This document shows, piece after piece, positions 1 to 6,607 of a stretch of DNA of 6,645 nt. This stretch comes from Chlorobium sp. (GTDB lineage Bacteria > Bacteroidota > Chlorobiia > Chlorobiales > Chlorobiaceae), in the NCBI GenBank assembly GCA_028278005.1, contig JANQFD010000112.1:1-6645 (forward strand), read 5' to 3'. Each line of letters begins with the position of its first letter. Position 1 is the stretch's first letter. The notes beneath the pieces are model-generated. The model saw nothing but the letters and a program-made list of their open reading frames with translations, had not been told where the DNA came from and did not search any database. A program made the translations under genes and the position numbers.

Positions 1-1793
1 TCCGGCCAGCAGTCACCGGTCAATCCGGTCTGCAGGCCCGGCATCCATTCGACCGAACCGTGCATGCCGACATGCACCAGCGCATGAGCATTGAACTCCC
101 GGCTGATCCAGCGGTAGAATGAGATATACTGATGATGCGGTGTGTTTGATTTGTCGAACAGCAGCCTCATCGGGTCACCCTGTACGCCGAGCCGAGGCTG
201 AACTCCGATAAAAACGTTACCGAACCGCACTCCACCGATAAACACTTCTTCCGAGCCTATGGGCACAATTTCGCCGGGGAAATTCTGCCACCGTTCCTCG
301 ATACGTTCACGCTCTTTTGACGTGGTGAGCTCCCTGTACTTCTCCCCGTTAATCTTCAGAGCGTCCGGTTTGCCGTTCTGGTACTGATGGTCGGTTGCCT
401 TGTCGAGCGCCTTGAACAACTCTTCAGGATTTGCAGGAAGTTCTCCGGTATTGTACCCTTCTTTTTTCAGGCGCTGCAGGATCGCAAACAGTGATTTTGG
501 AACATCGAGCAGTGCCGCACTGGCTTTCTTACCATAACCCGGAGGGTAATCATAAACAATGAAGGCCAGCTTTTTTTCCCTGTTGGATGCATCCCTGAGC
601 CTAAGCCAGCTTTTTGAAAGCCCGGTCAAGCGATCGATTCTTTCAGGAACGGTCTCGATCTTTCCGTCTTTAAGTGCACCGAGAATAATCGGAGAGACAG
701 CCCCGTCCATTTCCGGAATGGAGTAGGTAAAGGTAATCTGCATCGGCGAAACGCCAAGCTCGTGCCAGGAATCGAAGTCCTGAATCAAAAGGGGCTGGGA
801 TACGATATACGGAACATCGAGCTTTTTCATGATCTCATCCCGTGCTTCCGCAGCTGTTCCGGGTTTCGTGGAACCGGCGGGCCCTCCGACAAGCCCGAAT
901 CCCATCATATTCACAAGCAGGTCGAGTTTTTCCTTCACGAACCAGTCCCTGACAAGCACATGCCCTTCCACTCCCATCACAAAGGAAGGAAAAACGTTGA
1001 CTCCCTTTTCTTCAAATCCGCGGATCGTGTCGTCGATATATGTTTTTTCCTGCAGCAGGTGCTTGCGGAAAAACAGCAGCCCGACCTTCTGGCCTTTGTT
1101 GAAATTCCTTCCCTGTTTTTTTGACCAGCTTTTAAACGAGCGTACATCCTTGAAGTATGCCGGAGCATCCGGATGATAAAGACCCATGTTCGGCACATCG
1201 ACAATAGGACCGACCTCGAGAGATTCGTCACAGTATTCCCGTAAAATCAGCCGGAACATGTTGGCGATGTTCTCGGGAGTCGGCTGCATCCAGTAAGAGT
1301 ACACCAGCAGCCAGTTTTTGAAATCTTTTGCTTTTTTCGGTACAAGGGGAAGGATCGTCCGCATGATCTTCATCAGCTTCATGTAGCCGTACAACGCATC
1401 CTCATCACGGCCTTTCACCAGCATCTTGGCTATCTTCTTGACCGATTCAGGCATCCCTCCCTTGCCTTCACCGACCGCATAGTCACCGACTTTCGTCAAA
1501 GCCATGGCATCGGGCATGGACTCGAACACAAACACCGTTTTATCCTTTTTTGACGCGCCTTCAAGCTGCTCCTTGAACCAGTCCACCTGTTCCTTGAACT
1601 GGATCATGCTCATAAAAACGCAATCGGCCTCCGAAATGGCTTTTGCCGCCTCGGCATTCTGTTTCTCCAGATCGACATCCGTCCATTGGGTAAGTTCGGC
1701 CTGGCCGTCCAGGAGAGCGATAATTTTTTTCCAGAGATTTGTGTTGTACTGCTCGAGCCCTACAATCGCCGCGATCTTGCGATGCTGTGCCAT
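1..1793 (-). CDS. bchH: Magnesium chelatase large subunit BchH (CobN/BchH family), N-terminal 597 codons; 3' end beyond the window
   Basis: This is the porphyrin-binding subunit of magnesium chelatase, which inserts Mg2+ into protoporphyrin IX in bacteriochlorophyll synthesis. I translated the minus strand from the ATG at 1791-1793 and the frame stays open to the window edge. Family members are about 1,200-1,300 aa, so roughly the first half is present. The N-terminus (MAQHRKIAAIVGLEQYN) fits the BchH N-terminal domain. A glycine-rich stretch, MMGFGLVGGPAG, lies near residues 296-307, and HVGMHGSVEWMPG at about 574-586 matches the conserved HxGxHGxxE-type motif of BchH/CobN proteins, with His574, His578 and Glu582. 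CobN is the main alternative, but the position next to bchD and bchI strongly favours Mg chelatase. Green sulfur bacteria carry three paralogues (BchH, BchS, BchT); the bchID-linked copy was called bchH in Chlorobium vibrioforme and may correspond to bchT in C. tepidum naming. No Shine-Dalgarno precedes the start. No frameshift is seen. Confidence 0.93.
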   Translation of the reverse strand, partial: MAQHRKIAAIVGLEQYNTNLWKKIIALLDGQAELTQWTDVDLEKQNAEAAKAISEADCVFMSMIQFKEQVDWFKEQLEGASKKDKTVFVFESMPDAMALTKVGDYAVGEGKGGMPESVKKIAKMLVKGRDEDALYGYMKLMKIMRTILPLVPKKAKDFKNWLLVYSYWMQPTPENIANMFRLILREYCDESLEVGPIVDVPNMGLYHPDAPAYFKDVRSFKSWSKKQGRNFNKGQKVGLLFFRKHLLQEKTYIDDTIRGFEEKGVNVFPSFVMGVEGHVLVRDWFVKEKLDLLVNMMGFGLVGGPAGSTKPGTAAEARDEIMKKLDVPYIVSQPLLIQDFDSWHELGVSPMQITFTYSIPEMDGAVSPIILGALKDGKIETVPERIDRLTGLSKSWLRLRDASNREKKLAFIVYDYPPGYGKKASAALLDVPKSLFAILQRLKKEGYNTGELPANPEELFKALDKATDHQYQNGKPDALKINGEKYRELTTSKERERIEERWQNFPGEIVPIGSEEVFIGGVRFGNVFIGVQPRLGVQGDPMRLLFDKSNTPHHQYISFYRWISREFNAHALVHVGMHGSVEWMPGLQTGLTGDCWP

Positions 1794-1869
1794 AACTGCT
1801 TAATGAGATAAGAAATTAGAAATACTGACAATTCGCCTTATCGACAAAAAATGGTGCAAATTTATTAAA

Positions 1870-1875
1870 AGTATA
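1870..1875 (-). promoter_or_regulatory. Candidate -10 element (TATACT) for a separate bchH promoter
   Basis: Between the terminator after bchD and the bchH start lies an AT-rich leader of about 110 bp. On the minus strand it contains TATACT, a 5/6 match to the sigma70 -10 hexamer, about 77 bases before the start codon. No good -35 hexamer is found at 16-18 bp upstream. The call rests mainly on logic: bchH follows a strong terminator and so probably needs its own promoter. A pair of TTGTC direct repeats (complements at 1827-1831 and 1843-1847) lies downstream of it and has no assigned role. Confidence 0.3.
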
Positions 1876-1905
1876 CGATAATACGTAAAAATATGGTAGT
1901 AAATG

Positions 1906-1944
1906 AAAAAACCTCCCCTCTCGTCATAAGAGCAGGGGAGGCTT
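1906..1944 (-). terminator. Rho-independent terminator after bchD
   Basis: On the minus strand CCTCCCCT (complement of 1934-1941) pairs perfectly with AGGGGAGG (complement of 1912-1919). The stem is extended at its foot by a G-T and two A-T pairs, and a further CTC/GAG pairing lies inside it. The second arm runs directly into six T residues (complement of 1906-1911). This GC-rich hairpin plus T-run is a textbook intrinsic terminator. It begins about 24 bases after the bchD stop codon and points the same way as bchD. Confidence 0.88.
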
Positions 1945-1967
1945 TCCTGAACAGTGTTGGACATCAT

Positions 1968-3830
1968 TCAACTGAGAGCCGCCATCGCAATTTCTTCCGC
2001 TTTGGCATTCGGCAGATAAAAATACCTTCCGCCAAGCTTTTCTGCGAGTTTCGGGGCTTCTCCTCTCGAGAGATAGTTCATTTGGGTGTCGATCACGACC
2101 GAAGCGATGCCCTCGGCGAAAATCGTGGCCGCAAGGCCCTCGATCTCATTCTCGACCTCTTCCTTGGTTGCTTTCGGAGCGTCCTGATCGTACAGGGATT
2201 GAAGACTGATGTTACCCCGTCCGTCAGTAATCAACACAAACATTATCTGTGATACGCCTTTTGTCCGAGCCTGTTTTGCTGTCTCCAGACCGAGGAAAAG
2301 TGCTGAAGCAAGCGGAGTACCTCCCCCTGTAGGAAGCACATCGAGCTCGCGCTTTGCACGGTCGACACTCTGTGAAGGCGGCAGCAGCAACTGGGCTTCT
2401 TTCCCCCTGAAAGATATCAGCGAAACCTGATCACGATGCACATAAGCATTCTGCAGAAGGTGTGAAACGGCACCTTTTGCCTGACGCATGCGGTTCAGGG
2501 CCATGGAACCGGAAGCATCCACCATAAAGACATACAGGGTTCCGGACTTGTCACGGAATTTCTTTATCCTGACATCTTCCTTGTTGATCACCAGAGCGGT
2601 GTTGACCTTTCCGTATTTCTTCTTTCGCTCCAGCTTGCGGCTTTCCTGCCATGGCGCGGCTGAAATCAGGGTCGGTATGATTGCAACCTTTCCGCTGCGC
2701 ATCTCCCCCTCCTGCGAACGGACAAAACGGCCTCGACGGTTGTTCAGGGCTTCACCGCGGCTGCCTGACTTGCTTTTTCTTTTTGCCGCAAGAGAAATAT
2801 TCATGATGTTGTCGGGAAGCTCGGTTTCGACCGCCTCCATCATCAGTTCCTCGATCATGTCAGGAGTTTCCTCCTGCTCTTCTTCCTCATTGGAATCGGG
2901 ATCGCTGCTGTCATCAGGCTGCTCCTGGTCTTCTGATTCAGGAGTTTCAGGAGGCATATCCTCTTCAGGCGGCATATCATCAACCATTTCTTCTTCCTGC
3001 TGGGGCATGCGGGTTGCACGCGGGACAAGCACCAGTTTCAACGCAAGTTTCAGATCGTCCTCGTCGACATCGGCGCGCTGCGCAAGCGCGGCGCTTGCCT
3101 TCGCAGCCCTTATGGCAAAAACATCTGCTCGGTTGCCTTCAACACCGAGACTGACCGCCGACTGAATGAGGCCCTGCATCTGTTCTTTTGTCATGGAAAC
3201 AAGGGGCAGCTGCTCTTTGGCCGCCTCGATAATCCCCTTCAGCATTTTCAGCTCGTCCTCGGTATCCTCACTGCCGTTTTTCCCAAGCACACAGTTGACG
3301 ATCCGCTTTCTTGCCCTGTAATCGTTCTGGGTGTTGAAAGGAACAATCATACCGATCCGGTCGAGAAGCCCCATCCTGACCTCCCCGTCGGATGGATCAT
3401 AGGTGCCGAGAAGCATGAATTCCGAGGGATGCACCTCGCTGAGCCCTTCGCGCTCGACGAGTACCGCACCTCGCGACATCGCGTCCATGATATGCGAAAC
3501 CGCTGAACTGTCGAGAAGACTCAGTGAATCGACATAGAGCACTCCGCCATGAGCTTTTGACAGCACACCATGCTGCACGACTCGTTCGCCTCTGGCAAGT
3601 GTCGCCTCGAGATCGACACCGCCGATCAAACGGTCTTCGGTAACATTGAGAGGGAGTTCGACAAACGGTGTATCCTCGGGAAGAATATCTGCAAAAGATC
3701 TTGCAAGCGTCGACTTGCCCGATCCAACAGCTGCGGGAACAACTACCCCGCCGAGAGATGGATCGACCGCAAGCAGCATAAGCGCCTGTTTGGCCAGATC
3801 CATTCCTACAATATCGGTAAATGCTATCAT
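1968..3830 (-). CDS. bchD: Magnesium chelatase subunit BchD (AAA+ domain, acidic linker, VWA domain)
   Basis: This 620-aa protein is the adaptor subunit of magnesium chelatase. It forms a complex with the BchI ATPase ring and couples it to BchH. Residues 1 to about 270 are an AAA+ module with a recognisable Walker A (AAVGSGKST, 33-41) and an arginine-finger-like LLDR (155-158). The Walker B glutamate is replaced by serine (VDS, Asp101-Ser102), and the sensor-1 asparagine position reads Asp145. Residues 279-337 are an acidic, proline-containing linker with 29 Asp/Glu in 59 residues, followed by a basic stretch (about 349-405). The C-terminal von Willebrand A domain has a complete MIDAS metal site: DASGS at 438-442, Thr505 in TGGGTP, and Asp536 in ITDGRGN. 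The length matches the family. The ATG shares its A with the TAA stop of bchI, which supports this start and suggests translational coupling. The stop is TGA, and a strong terminator follows. Confidence 0.97.
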   Translation of the reverse strand: MIAFTDIVGMDLAKQALMLLAVDPSLGGVVVPAAVGSGKSTLARSFADILPEDTPFVELPLNVTEDRLIGGVDLEATLARGERVVQHGVLSKAHGGVLYVDSLSLLDSSAVSHIMDAMSRGAVLVEREGLSEVHPSEFMLLGTYDPSDGEVRMGLLDRIGMIVPFNTQNDYRARKRIVNCVLGKNGSEDTEDELKMLKGIIEAAKEQLPLVSMTKEQMQGLIQSAVSLGVEGNRADVFAIRAAKASAALAQRADVDEDDLKLALKLVLVPRATRMPQQEEEMVDDMPPEEDMPPETPESEDQEQPDDSSDPDSNEEEEQEETPDMIEELMMEAVETELPDNIMNISLAAKRKSKSGSRGEALNNRRGRFVRSQEGEMRSGKVAIIPTLISAAPWQESRKLERKKKYGKVNTALVINKEDVRIKKFRDKSGTLYVFMVDASGSMALNRMRQAKGAVSHLLQNAYVHRDQVSLISFRGKEAQLLLPPSQSVDRAKRELDVLPTGGGTPLASALFLGLETAKQARTKGVSQIMFVLITDGRGNISLQSLYDQDAPKATKEEVENEIEGLAATIFAEGIASVVIDTQMNYLSRGEAPKLAEKLGGRYFYLPNAKAEEIAMAALS

Positions 3831-4981
3831 TATACTTCTTCTACTTCTCCAAGCACTTTTGCAAGTTCACGATCGATTTTCTCTCCCGGATCCATGGTTT
3901 CGAGCGGATCTTTACGCAAACGGTGACGCAGAGCAAGTCCTGCAATCTCCCGGACATGGTCCATGGTCACTTCCTTGTCCCCGCTGAATGCGGCAAACGC
4001 ATGCGCCGTTCTGGTAATTGTCAGCTCGCCGCGGTGGCCGTCAATGCCAAGCTGCATACAAAGCTTCGCAACATCCGTAAGCACATCGTCCGACATGGTA
4101 ACCTCGGGAAGCAGGGCTTTTGCGTTCAGAATTTTCTTCTGCAGCTTTTTCTGCTCACGTGACCATTTTTTCAGGAATGCCTGATGATCGTCGTCATACT
4201 CGTGGCGCCTTTTGACAATATCCACCCTTTTAGCGACGTCTGTAATGGTAATGATTCTGGCATGAAGGCCGAAACGGTCGAGAAGCTGCGGCCTCAGTTC
4301 GCCCTCTTCAGGGTTTCCGGAACCAACGAGCACGAAACGTGCAGGGTGGCGGATACTGATACCTTCACGTTCAACCACATTCCGGCCACTGGCTGCAACG
4401 TCCAGCAGAACATCAACAAGATGATCGTCGAGAAGGTTCACCTCGTCGATATAAAGAAAACCTCGGTTGGACTGGGCGAGCAGGCCGGGCTCAAAAGCTT
4501 TTACACCGCTGGTCAACGCCTGTTCGATATCGATCGTACCGCAAACACGGTCTTCTGTAGCACCAAGAGGAAGGTCGACAACCGGCACCGGAATATCCTC
4601 TATGGTCAGGTCTTCAGGGGCAGGAGCACTTCTTCCCTTCTGTGCCTTTTCAGCTTCAATAAACTCATTAACATTACGGTTGTAAACATCATCCTTGACT
4701 CGCTCGATCATCGGCAGCACCTCTGCAAGCGCCCGAACAGTCGTACTTTTACCGGTGCCCCTGTGTCCCATGACAAGCACGCCCCCAATCCTTGGATCGA
4801 TAATATTCAGGATAAGGCTGAGCTTCATTTCTTCCTGGCCTACGATCGCCGTAAATGGATAAGCCTGCCCTTGCTTCTTTTTTGTTCTTGCTTTCTTCGG
4901 GCCGGAGGCCTTGCGGGTCACCGCGCCTGCCTTTGCTTTCGTACTTGCTGTTTTTTTTGCAGCTGAAGCAGTCTGAGTCAT
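3830..4981 (-). CDS. bchI: Magnesium chelatase ATPase subunit BchI
   Basis: This is the AAA+ motor subunit of magnesium chelatase. It hydrolyses ATP to drive Mg2+ insertion by BchH and works in a ring complex with BchD. From the ATG at 4979-4981 the protein is 383 aa. Key motifs are Walker A GHRGTGKST (72-80), the conserved PLGATEDR segment (138-145), Walker B FLYIDE (175-180), sensor-1 Asn223 in GSGNPEEG, and the arginine finger in LLDRF (Arg236). All catalytic residues are present, unlike in BchD. Residues 1-40 form a low-complexity Lys/Ala/Thr-rich tail before the conserved YPFTAIVGQEEMK start of the AAA+ core. A TTG at 5006-5008 would add nine residues (MGCLTKSSI), but the ATG gives MTQTA, which I recall as the usual start in Chlorobium BchI. 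Neither start has a clear Shine-Dalgarno. The TAA stop overlaps the bchD ATG by one base. Confidence 0.97.
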   Translation of the reverse strand: MTQTASAAKKTASTKAKAGAVTRKASGPKKARTKKKQGQAYPFTAIVGQEEMKLSLILNIIDPRIGGVLVMGHRGTGKSTTVRALAEVLPMIERVKDDVYNRNVNEFIEAEKAQKGRSAPAPEDLTIEDIPVPVVDLPLGATEDRVCGTIDIEQALTSGVKAFEPGLLAQSNRGFLYIDEVNLLDDHLVDVLLDVAASGRNVVEREGISIRHPARFVLVGSGNPEEGELRPQLLDRFGLHARIITITDVAKRVDIVKRRHEYDDDHQAFLKKWSREQKKLQKKILNAKALLPEVTMSDDVLTDVAKLCMQLGIDGHRGELTITRTAHAFAAFSGDKEVTMDHVREIAGLALRHRLRKDPLETMDPGEKIDRELAKVLGEVEEV

Positions 4982-5042
4982 AATTGATGATTTGGTTAAA
5001 CACCCCAACCCTTTGCGTTTACTACTGCGGGAAAAGGCTTAC

Positions 5043-5066
5043 TTAATTGAAGACGTTTACAATTAA
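5043..5066. repeat. Perfect 7-bp inverted repeat with 10-bp spacer upstream of bchI (operator candidate)
   Basis: TTAATTG at 5043-5049 and CAATTAA at 5060-5066 are exact reverse complements separated by 10 bases, so the half-site centres are 17 bp apart. That geometry suits a dimeric regulator binding two successive turns. The repeat sits 62-85 bases upstream of the bchI ATG. Its distal arm overlaps a TTTAAT hexamer (complement of 5062-5067), which is a 5/6 match to a -10 element. AT-rich DNA yields such repeats by chance, so a regulatory role is inference. The remainder of the 158-bp gap shows no gene. Confidence 0.3.
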
Positions 5067-5090
5067 ACCATGAATTTATGCTTTTAGAAA
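5062..5090 (-). promoter_or_regulatory. Weak candidate promoter for the bchID operon
   Basis: Reading the minus strand, TTTCTA (complement of 5085-5090, a 3/6 match to -35), a 17-bp spacer and TTTAAT (complement of 5062-5067, a 5/6 match to -10) form a possible sigma70 promoter. Initiation would fall near 5055, about 75 bases before the bchI ATG. The -35 is poor, so this may need an activator, use another sigma factor, or not be a promoter. Because no convincing terminator follows lpd, readthrough from lpd is also possible. Confidence 0.22.
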
Positions 5091-5139
5091 GAGAATAGAA
5101 AATGCTTTACAAAAAAGGGACCTTGTATCATTCGATCAT

Positions 5140-6543
5140 TTACTCCAGTGCATTTTCAGCAGCCTCTTTTATGGATTCAGAGAGAGTCGGATGGGCATGA
5201 ACCGTACTCGACAACTGTTCGGCTGTCACCCCGAGGCTCCGCGCAAGGGTCAGTTCCCCGATCAGTTCCACAGCCCCGTAACCCAGCACATGTCCGCCAA
5301 GCAAAGCACCTGTCGCTGCATCGAAAACCAGCTTTACAAAACCTTCTCTGAAACCATATGCATTCGCTTTTCCGGAAGCCGCAAAAGACGCCCACCCGAT
5401 CCTTGTTTCCCGGCCTTCCTCCATTGCCTGTTTTTCAGTGTATCCTATACCTGCAAACGAAGGCTCCACGTAGACACAACGCGGGATCAGGCTTTCTTCG
5501 AGCGCTCCGGTTTTTTCACCAAGAACCGCCTTTACCGCAATAGCTGCTTCCGCTGAGGCTTTGTGCGCAAGCAGCATGCCCCCGCTGACATCGCCTATGG
5601 CGAAGATATTACCGATATTTGTCCGGCATTGCTCATCGGTTTTCACAAAACCTCTCTCTGTCTCAACTCCGGCATTTTCAAGCACGAGCTCTTCGGTGTC
5701 GGCAACCACTCCCACGGCCACAAGCATACAGTTCGCGTCAATTTCCCGTTCGCCACCATCCGGCATCCCGACCACTGCCCGAATCCCCTCACCCGATTTC
5801 TCAACCTTCTTTACAACAGCTTCATTGATGATCTCAACACCTGCTTTCACAAGAGAACGCTTGAGACCTTCCCCCACCTCAACATCTTCCTGCGGAAGGA
5901 TTTGCGGCATCATTTCCACAAGGGTAACGGCACTGCCTGCTGCGTTATAATACCAGGCCATTTCTACGCCTATGGCCCCGCCCCCGATAACCAGCATCTT
6001 TTCAGGCGCACTCTGTAACGCAAGTGCTTCACGGCTTGAAATGATGATGTCCCCGTCGAACTCAAGTCCGGGAAGTTGCCTTGCGCTTCCCCCCGTCGCT
6101 ATAATGATGGATCTTGCGGTGACGGTCTCCACGGTTTCACGGTCTTGCTCGATCTTTATCGTATGTTTGTCGGCGAATGAAGCTTTTCCGCGTTTTACCG
6201 TGACATTGTTTTGTTTCAGGGAATATTCAACTCCTTTCGAAGCAGTGAGAACAACCCTGCGGCTTCTTTTCACAGCCTGGGCTATATCCCTGCTGGAACT
6301 GTCGATCCTGAGGCCGAAAGAAGCGGATTCTTCGGCGATCCGGAAAATTTCAGCACTCCTGAGCAACGCCTTGGTAGGGATACATCCCCAGTTCACACAA
6401 ACACCGCCAATCGCGCCCTTTTCAACCATGCAAACACGCATCCCCGAACGGGCGGCTCTTACGGCCGCCTCAAAGCCCCCCGGCCCCGATCCTATAACAG
6501 CCAGGTCGAAATCAAAAGATCCTGCTTCCTGTTCACCAGACAT
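5140..6543 (-). CDS. lpdA: Dihydrolipoamide dehydrogenase (E3), FAD/NAD-dependent disulfide oxidoreductase
   Basis: This cytoplasmic homodimeric flavoenzyme reoxidises protein-bound dihydrolipoamide to lipoamide using NAD+, as the E3 of 2-oxoacid dehydrogenase complexes or the L protein of glycine cleavage. The 467-aa product has full family length. It has the FAD-binding GSGPGG (18-23), the redox disulfide in GGVCVNWGCIPTK (Cys49, Cys54), ATGG (149-152), the NAD-binding GGGAIG (187-192) with Glu210 at the end of the second strand, the second FAD motif AIGD (Asp318), and the C-terminal dimer-domain active site HAHPTLSE (His451, Glu456). Glu210 favours NAD over NADP. The nearest alternatives are mercuric reductase or soluble transhydrogenase; HPTLSE and the CVNWGC form favour Lpd. 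The ATG at 6541-6543 is preceded by a good promoter but no Shine-Dalgarno. No E1, E2 or gcv genes are nearby. The stop is TAA. Confidence 0.93.
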   Translation of the reverse strand: MSGEQEAGSFDFDLAVIGSGPGGFEAAVRAARSGMRVCMVEKGAIGGVCVNWGCIPTKALLRSAEIFRIAEESASFGLRIDSSSRDIAQAVKRSRRVVLTASKGVEYSLKQNNVTVKRGKASFADKHTIKIEQDRETVETVTARSIIIATGGSARQLPGLEFDGDIIISSREALALQSAPEKMLVIGGGAIGVEMAWYYNAAGSAVTLVEMMPQILPQEDVEVGEGLKRSLVKAGVEIINEAVVKKVEKSGEGIRAVVGMPDGGEREIDANCMLVAVGVVADTEELVLENAGVETERGFVKTDEQCRTNIGNIFAIGDVSGGMLLAHKASAEAAIAVKAVLGEKTGALEESLIPRCVYVEPSFAGIGYTEKQAMEEGRETRIGWASFAASGKANAYGFREGFVKLVFDAATGALLGGHVLGYGAVELIGELTLARSLGVTAEQLSSTVHAHPTLSESIKEAAENALE

Positions 6544-6563
6544 AAGATATTGCGTCGTTATGT

Positions 6564-6595
6564 ATTATAATAGTGCTATATATGGAACCTGACAG
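6564..6595 (-). promoter_or_regulatory. Sigma70-type promoter of lpdA
   Basis: On the minus strand CTGTCA (complement of 6590-6595, a 4/6 match to TTGACA) is followed after exactly 17 bp by TATTAT (complement of 6567-6572, a 5/6 match to TATAAT). A perfect TATAAT also overlaps it (complement of 6564-6569), with a longer 20-bp spacing. Initiation would fall near 6560, giving a leader of only about 17 bases. This is the best promoter match in the window. The -10 core TATTATAATA (6563-6572) is a perfect palindrome, so it reads the same on the plus strand. Confidence 0.5.
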
Positions 6596-6607
6596 TACCC
6601 ATCCAAG

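Noticed and set aside
977..1231. Minus-strand open frame of 84 codons inside the bchH region
   Set aside because: It is in a different frame from the continuous bchH translation, which is open across the whole stretch and carries family motifs.
2488..3165. Long plus-strand open frame (225 codons) antisense to bchD
   Set aside because: It lies wholly inside the well-supported bchD. The Ser-rich product is what the reverse complement of the acidic linker (GAA/GAG codons read as TTC/CTC and TCC/TCT) would give, and it has no recognisable domain.
4184..4966. Plus-strand open frame of 260 codons antisense to bchI
   Set aside because: It is fully covered by bchI, whose motifs are intact. The antisense product shows no family motif, and its openness follows from bchI codon use.
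5109..5131. Possible terminator after lpdA (AAGG / CCTT followed by T6 on the minus strand)
   Set aside because: The stem would be only about 3-4 bp with a 2-4 base loop, far weaker than the one after bchD. I do not call it a terminator.
5125..5140. Direct repeat AATGAT-CG-AATGAT on the minus strand just after the lpdA stop
   Set aside because: It is only two 6-bp copies in AT-rich DNA, with no further copies seen; chance is a sufficient explanation.
5972..6592. Plus-strand open frame of 206 codons antisense to lpdA
   Set aside because: It overlaps the lpdA start and promoter, and the Ser/Ala-rich product has no domain. The lpdA FAD and disulfide motifs are decisive for the other strand.
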